DNA of 64,000 nucleotides from Candidatus Lernaella stagnicola. Lineage in GTDB: Bacteria > Lernaellota > Lernaellaia > Lernaellales > Lernaellaceae. This document shows, piece by piece, positions 17,134-25,374 of this stretch; within the stretch, counting starts at the first letter, position 1, and each line of letters begins with the position of its first letter. Below the pieces are notes generated by a model. The model made no database searches. It had not been told where the DNA came from and saw nothing but the letters and a program-made list of their open reading frames with translations. The translations under genes and the position numbers were made by a program. Where the stretch lies: the NCBI GenBank assembly GCA_030765525.1, contig JAVCCK010000010.1, forward strand, positions 124,001 through 188,000, read 5' to 3'.

Positions 17134-17928
17134 ATGAAACGAACCCTCGTCGCCCTTTTCGGTCAGCGCCGGCTGCTATGGAGCCTGGTGCTGCTGGATT
17201 TGCGCAAGCGATACGGCGCGAGCTTCGGCGGTTTCTTCTGGTCGGTCATCAATCCCCTGCTGCAGATACTCGTGTACACGGTCGTGTTCGGCTACATTTT
17301 GGCGGTGAACGTGGGCGGCAACGAAGGCACCGCCAACTACGGTGTGTTCCTGTTCGCGGGCATGCTGCCGTGGATCGCCTTTTCCGAAGCGGTGCAGAAG
17401 TCGAGCACGGTGATTCTGGAAAACAAGGACCTGGTCAAGCAAGTGCGCTTCCCGGTGATCATGCTGCCGTTGCAGGTGCTGCTTTCGAGCTTCCTGCACG
17501 AGTTGATCGCGCTGGGGATTTTCATCGTGATCCTGGTCCTGCTGGGTCAGCCGCCGCCGCTTTTTGCCTTCGGCCTGATTTTCATTTTCCCGCTGCAACT
17601 GATGCTCACGCTGGGCTTGGCGGTAATCGTTGCCGCTTTCCACGTGTTCTACAAAGACGTCGGCCAGTTCATCGCGGCGGTGCTGACGCTGTGGTTTTTC
17701 GCCACGCCGATCATCTATCCCATTTCGCTGATCCCCGAGTGGCTGCAACGTTTCTACTACGCCAACCCGCTCACGCCGCTGATCACTACCTACCGCTCGG
17801 TCCTGCTGGGTAACGAGATCCCGAATTTCGGGGCGTTCATTTACATGTGCGTTTTCGCCTTCGTCGTGTTCATCCTGGGCATGACGTTGTTCCACCGCCT
17901 GTCCAAGGATTTTGCGGACCTGCTCTGA
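17134..17928 (+). CDS. wzm: ABC-2-type polysaccharide exporter permease (Wzm/TagG-like)
   Basis: 264 residues with about six transmembrane helices and the ABC2_membrane layout of Wzm, TagG and KpsM: an N-terminal amphipathic LLLDLRKRYGASFGGFFW, TM helices, and a re-entrant region before YANPLTPLITTYRSVLLG. With an ATPase partner it moves undecaprenyl-diphosphate-linked glycan, or a related glycolipid, from the cytoplasmic to the periplasmic leaflet. ATG 17134 is chosen over 17089 because GAGG lies 12 bases upstream and the protein then begins MKRTLVALFG. The ATPase partner (19188) is one gene downstream, with a radical SAM gene between them. Confidence 0.93.
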   Translation: MKRTLVALFGQRRLLWSLVLLDLRKRYGASFGGFFWSVINPLLQILVYTVVFGYILAVNVGGNEGTANYGVFLFAGMLPWIAFSEAVQKSSTVILENKDLVKQVRFPVIMLPLQVLLSSFLHELIALGIFIVILVLLGQPPPLFAFGLIFIFPLQLMLTLGLAVIVAAFHVFYKDVGQFIAAVLTLWFFATPIIYPISLIPEWLQRFYYANPLTPLITTYRSVLLGNEIPNFGAFIYMCVFAFVVFILGMTLFHRLSKDFADLL

Positions 17929-17955
17929 TCCCCTCGTTGCTTGTATAATGGAAGG

Positions 17956-19191
17956 ATGATGGACCTGAACCAAGCGGCGACGCGTGCCCGCGACGCCCTG
18001 ACTATCGAGGCCGAAACAAACGCCGGGGTGCGCGATTTGCTGGCCGTCGCCGAGGACGACGCGGCCGATCGACCCACCCGGCAGGCGGCGCTGCGCTTGC
18101 TGGGCGCGCTGGCCGGTGAGGCTTTCGTGGGGCCGCGCATTGTTCACCTGGACGTGGTGGGGGTGTGCAACGCCAACTGCATCTACTGCCGCGATCACTC
18201 GCCGTATATTCATGATCGCGAGCCGTGGCGAACCATGGAAATGCCCTACGAGATGGCGGCGCGGTTGGTGTCCGAAGCCGTGGAACTCGGCGCGGAGTTG
18301 CTGCCGCTGGTTGGTGCCGGCGAGAACCTGCTGCACACGCGCTTTGCCGATTTGATCGCGCTGATCAAGTCGCAGCCGGTGGAGTTCGAGGTTTATACCA
18401 ACGGTCTGAACTGGACCGACGAGGTCATCGATCTGTTTGCCGATGCGCCCCGCGCGAAGGCGACATTTTCGCTCAGCGCCGCCACGCCCGCGACGTGGGC
18501 CGCCTTTCGTCCCGAGATGAGCCCCGACCTTTTCCTGCGCATCGAAGATTCGATGCGGCGCTTGGTAGCCCGGCGCGGCGCGGGTTTGCGGGTGGGCATC
18601 GTGCACGTGCTCAACCGGCGCAATGTGGGCGAGGTGCTGCCGATGATCCGGCAGGCGATCGACCTGGGCGTGGATGAAGTGCAGTACAAGCTCACGGAGA
18701 TGAACGACGCGGCGTATCCTTTGAAATTGGGCGCGCCGGAGGTGGAGTCGATCCGCCTGGAAATCCGGGAGGCGCGGCGGCTGGCGGCGTTGGCGGGCGT
18801 GGATATCCACGACAACATCGAGTTTCAGTTGGATCACCTGGACGTGGAGACGGGGCTCTACACGCCGGGCCTGTACCGGCACCTTCCCTGCTTCGCGGGC
18901 TTCGAGATGATAAGGGTGCGACGCGACGGGGCGATCAGTTTCTGCTGCGGCTTGAAATTTTTCGGTTCGGCGAGCGAAATGTCGCTACGCGATCATTGGT
19001 TCGGGGAAGCGATGCGGGAGGCGCGGCGCGCGGCGTTGGCCATGCCGACCGGGGCGAATATGCGTCTGCCCGATGGCGGCATGCTCCACGACCCGCAATG
19101 CGATTTTTGTTACAATTACGTGTTTAACCGCGCGTACGCGGAAGCGGTCCAGGAAGCGGGCGTGGCGCATCTTTTGGCGGAGCGGCAATGA
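17956..19191 (+). CDS. Radical SAM/SPASM-like protein A in the Wzm-Wzt operon
   Basis: 411 residues. A 4Fe-4S/SAM cluster motif CNANCIYC lies at Cys71/75/78, preceded by LRLLGALAGEAFVGP. A partial TIM barrel follows (GENLL for SAM binding, VYTNGLNW, FSLSAATPATW). The C-terminus has SPASM-like cysteines (PCFAGF, SFCCG, and the ending CDFCYNYVFNR). It is paralogous to the proteins at 21453 and 23006. It probably modifies a substrate of the adjacent exporter, but the substrate is unknown. The start is uncertain: ATG 17956 or 17959, with GGAAGG immediately before. Its stop overlaps the wzt start (ATGA), so the genes are co-transcribed. Confidence 0.88.
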   Translation: MMDLNQAATRARDALTIEAETNAGVRDLLAVAEDDAADRPTRQAALRLLGALAGEAFVGPRIVHLDVVGVCNANCIYCRDHSPYIHDREPWRTMEMPYEMAARLVSEAVELGAELLPLVGAGENLLHTRFADLIALIKSQPVEFEVYTNGLNWTDEVIDLFADAPRAKATFSLSAATPATWAAFRPEMSPDLFLRIEDSMRRLVARRGAGLRVGIVHVLNRRNVGEVLPMIRQAIDLGVDEVQYKLTEMNDAAYPLKLGAPEVESIRLEIREARRLAALAGVDIHDNIEFQLDHLDVETGLYTPGLYRHLPCFAGFEMIRVRRDGAISFCCGLKFFGSASEMSLRDHWFGEAMREARRAALAMPTGANMRLPDGGMLHDPQCDFCYNYVFNRAYAEAVQEAGVAHLLAERQ

Positions 19192-20438
19192 AGGCGATAG
19201 TCGTTCGAAACTTGACCAAGGATTACAAAATCTACAGCCGCCGCGGCCAGAAGGCCAAGGAACTGCTCACCTTCAACCGCCGCGATTTTCACGACACCAA
19301 GCGCGCGCTGCACGATGTCACCTTCGACGTGGCGCGCGGCGAGTGCCTCGGCATCATCGGCAACAACGGCAGCGGCAAGTCGACGCTGCTCAAAATCCTG
19401 GCGCGTACCTCGTATCCCACGACCGGAAAGATCGAGATCAACGGCGAGGTGAGTTACATTCTCGACCCCTCCACGGGCTTCAACCCCGATTTTTCCGGCC
19501 GCCAAAACGTGTACACCAAGTGCGCGCTGCTGGGTATGGATCCGGTCGAAACTGAAAAGCTGTTTCCGGTCGTGCACGAGTTTTCCGGCCTGGGGGAACG
19601 CATCGACCACCCCATCCGCACCTACAGCGCCGGGATGGTCGTGCGCCTCGGCTTTTCCGTGGCGATTCACGTGCCCTTCGACGTGCTGCTGGTGGACGAA
19701 GTGCTCTCGGTCGGCGACTACCTTTACCAGCGCAAGTGCATCAACGCGATTCGCCGGTTCAAGGAGCAGGGCAAGACAATCCTGGTATCGAGTCACAGCT
19801 TGTCGGACGTTTCGACCTTCTGCGATCGCTTGATTCTATTGCACGACGGCGCGATCGGCATGATCGGGCAGACCGATTCCGTCGTGAAAGCCTACATTGA
19901 GGATTGCGAGCAGCGTTACAGTCGCATCGAAACAGCCGATGTCGAGGATCCGATCTACGACGAAGTGCTTACCTGCTGCGTGGATCGGCTCGGCACGGTG
20001 ACGATTCACGAGGTGGCGTTTTTCGGCGCCGACGGCAAGCAGACGACCGTGGTCGACAGCGGTACCGGCCTGACCATGCGCGTGCGATTCGAAGCCCACG
20101 AGCCGATCGACAACCCGTGCATCCGCGTGCAGTTCCTGCGCAACGACGGCCTGCTGGCGACCGGCTCCAACACCTATCGGCACGACCTGAAACTCGGCGA
20201 ACTGCACGGCGTTTACGAAGCCGTCTGCCATTTCCCCCATTTCAACCTGCTCGAGGGCGACTACTACGCGAACATCGGCGTCTGGCCCGACGAGTTCCAA
20301 AGTTTCGTCGCCAAGACGCCTTTCGACATTCACGAGTACAACGACATCATCGCCGTGCGCAGCCACCGCATCGACGGCGGCGGCCTGGCCCGCGTGCCCT
20401 GCGCGTGGGACGTCAAGAAGCTCGAGGATGAGCCATGA
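19188..20438 (+). CDS. wzt: ABC exporter ATPase with C-terminal Wzt-type carbohydrate-binding domain
   Basis: 416 residues. The nucleotide-binding domain spans ~1-245: Walker A GNNGSGKST (58-66), a variant signature TYSAGMVVRLGF typical of Wzt/TagH ATPases, Walker B DVLLVDEVLSVGD and the switch His in LVSSHS. Residues ~260-412 form the beta-sandwich Wzt_C domain (EVAFFGADGKQ, IRVQFLRNDGLLATGSNTY, GDYYANIGVW), which in O-antigen ABC systems recognises the terminal modification of the finished glycan. Its presence suggests the exported chain carries a specific cap. It overlaps the preceding radical SAM gene and the following one through ATGA junctions. Confidence 0.94.
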   Translation: MKAIVVRNLTKDYKIYSRRGQKAKELLTFNRRDFHDTKRALHDVTFDVARGECLGIIGNNGSGKSTLLKILARTSYPTTGKIEINGEVSYILDPSTGFNPDFSGRQNVYTKCALLGMDPVETEKLFPVVHEFSGLGERIDHPIRTYSAGMVVRLGFSVAIHVPFDVLLVDEVLSVGDYLYQRKCINAIRRFKEQGKTILVSSHSLSDVSTFCDRLILLHDGAIGMIGQTDSVVKAYIEDCEQRYSRIETADVEDPIYDEVLTCCVDRLGTVTIHEVAFFGADGKQTTVVDSGTGLTMRVRFEAHEPIDNPCIRVQFLRNDGLLATGSNTYRHDLKLGELHGVYEAVCHFPHFNLLEGDYYANIGVWPDEFQSFVAKTPFDIHEYNDIIAVRSHRIDGGGLARVPCAWDVKKLEDEP

Positions 20439-21475
20439 GCGACGTGCGACGCGCCAACGCCGAGCGCTTGCGGCAGGAGCGCGCCCGCGGTGAAACCGTG
20501 CTGTCGGCCCGCCCCGTGGAACTGCAGATCGAGCCGACCAATCGCTGTCACCGCGCGTGCCCGACCTGCGCCCGGCATTTTTACGACCGCGCCGCCAACA
20601 CCCCCGGCGATCTGACGCCCGCGCTGCTGGAGTTGATCGCGCCGCTGTTCGACACCGCCCAGCAGGTGCTCCTTGGCGGTTACGGCGAGCCGCTGCTGGC
20701 TGCCATCACCGAGGATATCCTGGGGCAGGCGAACGCCGCCGGTTGCCGCACGGCCATGATCACCGGCGCGGGCGATTTAGACGACGAGAAAGCCGCCATG
20801 CTGGCCGGTGTCGCCTTGGATGAAATCGTCGTGAGCGTCGATAGCGCTGACGATGCCGGCATGCGCCGGTGGCGCGGCATCACCCTGACGACGCTGCTGG
20901 CCAACTTGGAAAAGCTGCGCTCGCGACGGCCGGAGACTCGCGCGGCGTTCAACGTCACGGTGCACGTGAGCAATCTGGACGAACTGCCCGACATCGTGCG
21001 CGTCGCCGCCAAGCACGGCGTGGAACGCGTGGCGGTGTTTCATCAGAAGATCTATTCGGTCACGCAACGCGGCAGCAGCGTGTTGAGTATCCCGGAACAC
21101 GCGGCGCGGCGCTTTGCCGAAGCCGACGAAGTGGCTGCCGAGGCCGGAGTTGAAATCGATCTGCCGCCCACGGCGGGCACGCGTCCTTGCGAGCAGCCTT
21201 ATCGCATGTTGGTCTTTCGGCACGACGGCCTGGTGCAGGGGTGTTGTTCCGCGTTGTTCGAGTCGCACATCCCGCGGGTCGTGCTCGGCCGCTTGGGCGA
21301 GGATGATCCGCTCGCCCTTTGGAACTCGCCGGCGATGGTCGCGGCGCGCGCCGCCACGCTGGGTTGCGGCCCCAACGATTTTGCTTGTCACTCATGTCCG
21401 TTCCGCGTCTTTACGGCCGAGGCGCACGAACGCTTCCTGGACGTTGAAAATAATGACGACGCTTCGACTCTATAG
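20435..21475 (+). CDS. Radical SAM protein B (SPASM-like) in the Wzm-Wzt operon
   Basis: 346 residues. The cluster motif is CHRACPTC (Cys38/42/45), introduced by LQIEPTNR as in many SPASM peptide- or sugar-modifying enzymes. A GGYGEPLLA segment matches the GGE SAM-contact region. The C-terminus has several cysteines (RPCEQPYR, GCCSALF, CGPNDFACHSC), consistent with auxiliary clusters. It lacks the N-terminal extension of the three paralogous radical SAM proteins in this operon and is a separate subfamily. It starts at an ATGA overlap with wzt, and its end overlaps the next gene (ATG 21453). The reaction is unknown. Confidence 0.87.
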   Translation: MSDVRRANAERLRQERARGETVLSARPVELQIEPTNRCHRACPTCARHFYDRAANTPGDLTPALLELIAPLFDTAQQVLLGGYGEPLLAAITEDILGQANAAGCRTAMITGAGDLDDEKAAMLAGVALDEIVVSVDSADDAGMRRWRGITLTTLLANLEKLRSRRPETRAAFNVTVHVSNLDELPDIVRVAAKHGVERVAVFHQKIYSVTQRGSSVLSIPEHAARRFAEADEVAAEAGVEIDLPPTAGTRPCEQPYRMLVFRHDGLVQGCCSALFESHIPRVVLGRLGEDDPLALWNSPAMVAARAATLGCGPNDFACHSCPFRVFTAEAHERFLDVENNDDASTL

Positions 21476-23015
21476 CGACGGCCCGGCGGATCACGATCCG
21501 CAGTCGCCGTCGATGGCCTTTGCCGAGATCGTCGCCCGCCTGCGCGACGGCGCCGCGGCGACGGTCGTGCCCACGCCGAGCAACCTATGGCGCCTGGGCC
21601 GCGTCGCGCGTTTTGCGTTGTCGTTGCGCGGGCAAGGGACGGCGCTGCCGGACTTTGCGCCCGCCGGGCACGAGCGCCTGGGCAAGCCTTTCGCCGAACA
21701 TCTCAAGAGACTGCGAACGCTGCTTGCCGACACGCCCGTAACGATCGGCGACGCGAGCGTCGAACTCGGTGAATTGCTGCAGACCTATGATGCGGCGTAC
21801 ACGCCCGGCACCCGCCCCAACCTGCTGCGCCTACTCGGCGCGCTGACCGATGGCTGCTTCATCGGGCCGCACACTTTTCACTTGGACGTGGCCAACACGT
21901 GCAACACGAACTGCATCTTCTGCGGTCTGCATTCGCCGCTGCTGGTCGAGCCAAGTCAGCCGACGCGCGGGCGACGTTTCACCGAAGGGTGGAAGACCCG
22001 GCGCGTGGACTTGCGGATTTTCGAAGACCTCGTACACGACCTGGCCGAGATCGGAACACGCGAAGACATCTTGTTTTCCGGCGAAGGCGAACCGCTGACC
22101 CATCCGGATTTCTTCGAGATGGTGCGCCTGGTGCGCGGCAAGGATCTGGCGCTGACCGTGTTTTCCAACGGCCTGGCGATCGACGACGCGGCGTCGGATT
22201 TGTTCGTGGATACGGACCTGAACATTCTGTATTGGTCGTTGTCGGCCGCTTCGCCGCAAACCTTCGCCAAGTTGCAGCCGGCTCACGGCCCGGAAAAGTT
22301 CGCGCCGATGCTCCAGGCAATTCGGGATTTGGCGGCCAAAAAAAAGGCGAAGAACCACAAGCCGTACATCATTCAGGCGCACGTGATCAATCGCATCAAC
22401 GCCCACGAATGCGAAGCCGCGATGGACCTGGCGATCGACGTCGGTGTCGATGCGGTGCGCTATCAAGTCATGCATCAGTGCGGCGCGGGCATGGCGGATC
22501 TGCTGATCACGGCCGAACAATTTCGTGACGTGACGGCGCAGATCGATCGCGCACGGCTCAAGGCCGAGAAGCACGGCATCGAGATCGTCGCCAATATCGA
22601 TTTCCAACTCGAACGCGTCGGCGACACCTTTACGATGCCCAGCGACGTGGCGCCCTTTCATTGGAGCCACGGCCTGTATGAGAACACCGGCTGCCTGGCC
22701 GGTTGGTTTTTCAGCCGCAGTTTCACCGACGGGCGCGTCAGTTTCTGTTGCCACGACAAGATCGTCGGCTCGCTGTTTCGCGGGCGTTTCAAAGACCTGT
22801 GGTTCTCTGAGCGGTACCGCAAGCTACGGCAGGCGGCGAAAGCCTTCGACCTGTCGGTCAATCCGGATTTGGTCGACGAGAGTTGCGGCGGGCCGCTGCT
22901 CGGGCCGGACTGCAGCTACTGCGGCAACTACGAATTCATCAATCAGGCGCTAAACGACCTGGACCGCTTGGGCATGCGGCATTTGTTGACGCGGGAGACG
23001 CCGCAATGGCCGTGA
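21453..23015 (+). CDS. Radical SAM/SPASM-like protein C with 149-residue N-terminal domain
   Basis: 520 residues. The cluster motif CNTNCIFC lies at Cys150/154/157, preceded by LLRLLGALTDGCFIGP. SEGEPLTHPDF-like elements (SGEGEPLTH) match the SAM-binding GGE strand, then VFSNGLAI and WSLSAASPQTF. C-terminal cysteines (GCLAGWF, FCCHDK, CSYCGNYEFINQ) suggest a SPASM or twitch-type auxiliary cluster. The ~149-residue N-terminal region before the barrel is shared in length with protein D (23006). I take ATG 21453, inside the end of the previous gene; the longest frame (21114) runs deep into that gene and is not plausible. No strong ribosome site is present, so coupling is likely. Confidence 0.87.
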   Translation: MTTLRLYSDGPADHDPQSPSMAFAEIVARLRDGAAATVVPTPSNLWRLGRVARFALSLRGQGTALPDFAPAGHERLGKPFAEHLKRLRTLLADTPVTIGDASVELGELLQTYDAAYTPGTRPNLLRLLGALTDGCFIGPHTFHLDVANTCNTNCIFCGLHSPLLVEPSQPTRGRRFTEGWKTRRVDLRIFEDLVHDLAEIGTREDILFSGEGEPLTHPDFFEMVRLVRGKDLALTVFSNGLAIDDAASDLFVDTDLNILYWSLSAASPQTFAKLQPAHGPEKFAPMLQAIRDLAAKKKAKNHKPYIIQAHVINRINAHECEAAMDLAIDVGVDAVRYQVMHQCGAGMADLLITAEQFRDVTAQIDRARLKAEKHGIEIVANIDFQLERVGDTFTMPSDVAPFHWSHGLYENTGCLAGWFFSRSFTDGRVSFCCHDKIVGSLFRGRFKDLWFSERYRKLRQAAKAFDLSVNPDLVDESCGGPLLGPDCSYCGNYEFINQALNDLDRLGMRHLLTRETPQWP

Positions 23016-24481
23016 CGCTGCTGGGCAACGGTCCGGAATTGCACGATCGTCTGGCGGGCGCGGCGGGCGATTTCTCACGCATCGAGCCGCTGTTGCCGAC
23101 CGCCGACGAAGTGCTGGTCGCGGCCCGGCGGACCAACGTGTTTCACCTGGCGGCCATCACGCAATACGCGGTCGAGCGACGCGGCGGGCGTGTCGAGGTG
23201 CCACCGCTCGACCCACATCCCGTGTCCAACCTGCCGCAACGTTTCGGCCAACATCTATCGCTGTTGCAGCGCGCCGCGGCTCCCTATCAAGTGCGCGTGA
23301 TGATCGACGACGCCGTCCTGCCGCAACTTCTCGCCCACGTCGCCTGCCGGGCCGACCCGCACAACGAAACCGATTTGCTGCGGGTGCTGGGCGTGGTCTG
23401 CGACACGGCGCTGGTCGGGCCTCACTGGTTCGTGTTCGAAGTGATTAACCGATGCAACGCCCACTGCCGCTTCTGCAACATTCATTCGCCCCGCCGTCAG
23501 CCGGCATCCGATTTTCTAAACGCGAAGTTGCCATTTGCCGTGTTTGAAAGCACTTGCCGCGACCTCGCCCGCATGGGCACCGACGGCGTGACGATTTTGG
23601 CCAACGGTGAACCGACGCTGCACCCGGATTTCGCGCGCATGATCACGACCGCGCGCGATTGCGGATTGCGGGTGAACTTCTTCACCAACGGCTTGCTGCT
23701 GGATGAGGCGAAGGCCGAGTTAGTCGTTCGCGACGAGGTCGATGAGATGTTCTGCACCGTCAGCGCGGCCACGCCGGAGACCTACGCCGAGTTGCACGGC
23801 GACGCCGGCGCGCCCGAGTGGCGCAAGCTGCTGGCGAATCTGCGGCGTTTGTTTGAGGTTCGGCGCCTCGCCGGGCACGGCAAGCCGACCGCGTGGATGG
23901 TCAATGTGATTTGCGCGCCCAATGCGCGGGAAATCCTGGCGATGGCCGACCTGGCGGGCGAACTTGGTTTCGACGGTTTCCGGCCGCAGCTATTGCGCGT
24001 CGATGACTACAACCGCGACCTCGCCCTGACGCCCGAGGATGTTGCCTACCTGCAAAGCGTGCAGGGCGAGCTGGAATCGCGGCTGGCGGCCAAGGGCGTG
24101 GAGCTTTGGGATTCCTATGCCCCCCAACTGCGGCATGCGGGCGACAACCCAGACCTGTGGTCGGGAGATGAGTTCATCGACCACGGGTGTTTCGTCGGCT
24201 ACTCGCTGGGGTTGGCCAAGAGCAACGGCGATTTGTCGTTTTGCTGCACGGTCAAACCCGTGGCGAACCTGGCCGACGGGTCCTTCCGACAACATTGGGC
24301 GGGCGGCCTCTATCACCGCGCGCGGCTGAGCGCGAAGAACCTGCGCGTCGCGGGCGACCTGCGCCTGCTGGACGGCAAGACGCTCTACACCGAAGCCTGC
24401 CACCACTGCGACAACCACGACATCAATCGCCGTATGCACGAAATGATGGACCGTTACGACATGTGGAGGTTTCTGGCGTGA
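23006..24481 (+). CDS. Radical SAM/SPASM-like protein D with 149-residue N-terminal domain
   Basis: 491 residues from ATG 23006 (GGAG ~8 bases before), overlapping the stop of protein C. The cluster motif CNAHCRFC lies at Cys150/154/157, exactly the positions in protein C, again preceded by LLRVLGVVCDTALVGPH. Other conserved parts are LANGEPTLHPDF, FFTNGLLLD and CTVSAATPETY. The C-terminus has HGCFVGYS, SFCCTVKP and the ending CHHCDNHDINRRM, matching the C-x2-C-x-N ending of A and C. The four radical SAM genes and the exporter form one translationally overlapped unit. The substrate is unknown; sugar, lipid or peptide are all possible. Confidence 0.87.
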   Translation: MAVTLLGNGPELHDRLAGAAGDFSRIEPLLPTADEVLVAARRTNVFHLAAITQYAVERRGGRVEVPPLDPHPVSNLPQRFGQHLSLLQRAAAPYQVRVMIDDAVLPQLLAHVACRADPHNETDLLRVLGVVCDTALVGPHWFVFEVINRCNAHCRFCNIHSPRRQPASDFLNAKLPFAVFESTCRDLARMGTDGVTILANGEPTLHPDFARMITTARDCGLRVNFFTNGLLLDEAKAELVVRDEVDEMFCTVSAATPETYAELHGDAGAPEWRKLLANLRRLFEVRRLAGHGKPTAWMVNVICAPNAREILAMADLAGELGFDGFRPQLLRVDDYNRDLALTPEDVAYLQSVQGELESRLAAKGVELWDSYAPQLRHAGDNPDLWSGDEFIDHGCFVGYSLGLAKSNGDLSFCCTVKPVANLADGSFRQHWAGGLYHRARLSAKNLRVAGDLRLLDGKTLYTEACHHCDNHDINRRMHEMMDRYDMWRFLA

Positions 24482-25374
24482 AGCGCCGCCTGCTTAAAAT
24501 CTCCATGGCGATAGCGGTTTTGCTTGTTTTGCTGATCGCGGCGGAAATCGGCCTGCGCTCGATCGGCGTGGGGTATCGGGCCCTAGTGCAAACACCGCCG
24601 GCGCGCTTTTCGCCGCAGGCCCGCGTGCGCCTGCTGGCCATCGGCGACAGTTTCACCTTCGGCATCGGGGCGGACGGCCCGGCGAGCTACCCGGATCAAC
24701 TGCAGCGCCTTCTCGACGAGGAATTCGGGCCCGGTGCGTGCGAAGTCATCAATTGGGGTCTGCCGGCGCAGAATAGTTCCGAAGCCCTGCTGGCGTTATC
24801 CGCCGCGTTCGAGAGCGGTATGCGGCCCGATTTCGTGCTCGTGGCGGTGGGCATCAACAACTATTGGAACTGGCACCTGGCGTCGGCTTTTCTGCCCGGC
24901 GATGAACCGCTGAGCCGCATTCACGCCGCGTTGTCCGGATCGCGCTTGTGGCGCCTAGCGGCGGTGGCGCTCAGTGGCGGGCCGATGGCGGCGGGACGGC
25001 TTTACGCCAAGAACGACGAGAGTGATCGCAACAGCCCGTGGTTCGCCAACATCCGCGATACCAATCCGCCGTGGCTGAGCGCGTGGATCGCGAGCGATCT
25101 GAGCGGGATGCGCGATGTGTGTCTGCAGCACGACGCGCGACCGGTGTGGATCAACTACCATGCGCCGAGCCCCGCCACCTTCGCGGCGTGGAGCCGGTTT
25201 GCCGACGATCCCGATGTACTGTTGGTCGACGCTCGTTTTGACAAGCCCGATCCCGCCCTGCTTTCCGCCGACAGGTGGCACCCGAACGCCGCGGGTTACG
25301 CCCGCGTCGCCGCTGTTATCGCCGAAGCACTGCGGGGTGAAATCACGGCTCGTCGGGCAGGCGAAAACCGGTAG
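24478..25374 (+). CDS. Membrane-anchored SGNH/GDSL-family hydrolase
   Basis: 298 residues from a GTG at 24478 (GTGA overlap with the previous stop) with GGAGG 8 bases upstream. An N-terminal signal anchor (~8-24) puts the catalytic domain in the periplasm. SGNH blocks are visible: IGDSFTFG (nucleophile Ser in block I), INWGLPAQN (block II Gly), VAVGINNYWN (block III Asn) and DRWHPNAAGY (block V Asp/His). Such proteins often add or remove acetyl groups on glycans (AlgX/AlgJ- or OatA-like) or hydrolyse esters. It ends the Wzm-Wzt/radical SAM operon, so an acyl decoration of the exported glycan is a reasonable guess. Its 3' end overlaps the convergent GT4 gene by 32 bases. Confidence 0.83.
   Translation: MKRRLLKISMAIAVLLVLLIAAEIGLRSIGVGYRALVQTPPARFSPQARVRLLAIGDSFTFGIGADGPASYPDQLQRLLDEEFGPGACEVINWGLPAQNSSEALLALSAAFESGMRPDFVLVAVGINNYWNWHLASAFLPGDEPLSRIHAALSGSRLWRLAAVALSGGPMAAGRLYAKNDESDRNSPWFANIRDTNPPWLSAWIASDLSGMRDVCLQHDARPVWINYHAPSPATFAAWSRFADDPDVLLVDARFDKPDPALLSADRWHPNAAGYARVAAVIAEALRGEITARRAGENR

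Noticed and set aside
25343-25374. Possible fusion or mis-join between the SGNH hydrolase and the convergent GT4 gene
   Set aside because: The genes are on opposite strands with a 32-base 3' overlap, and both have normal-length C-termini; such convergent overlaps are common in compact genomes.
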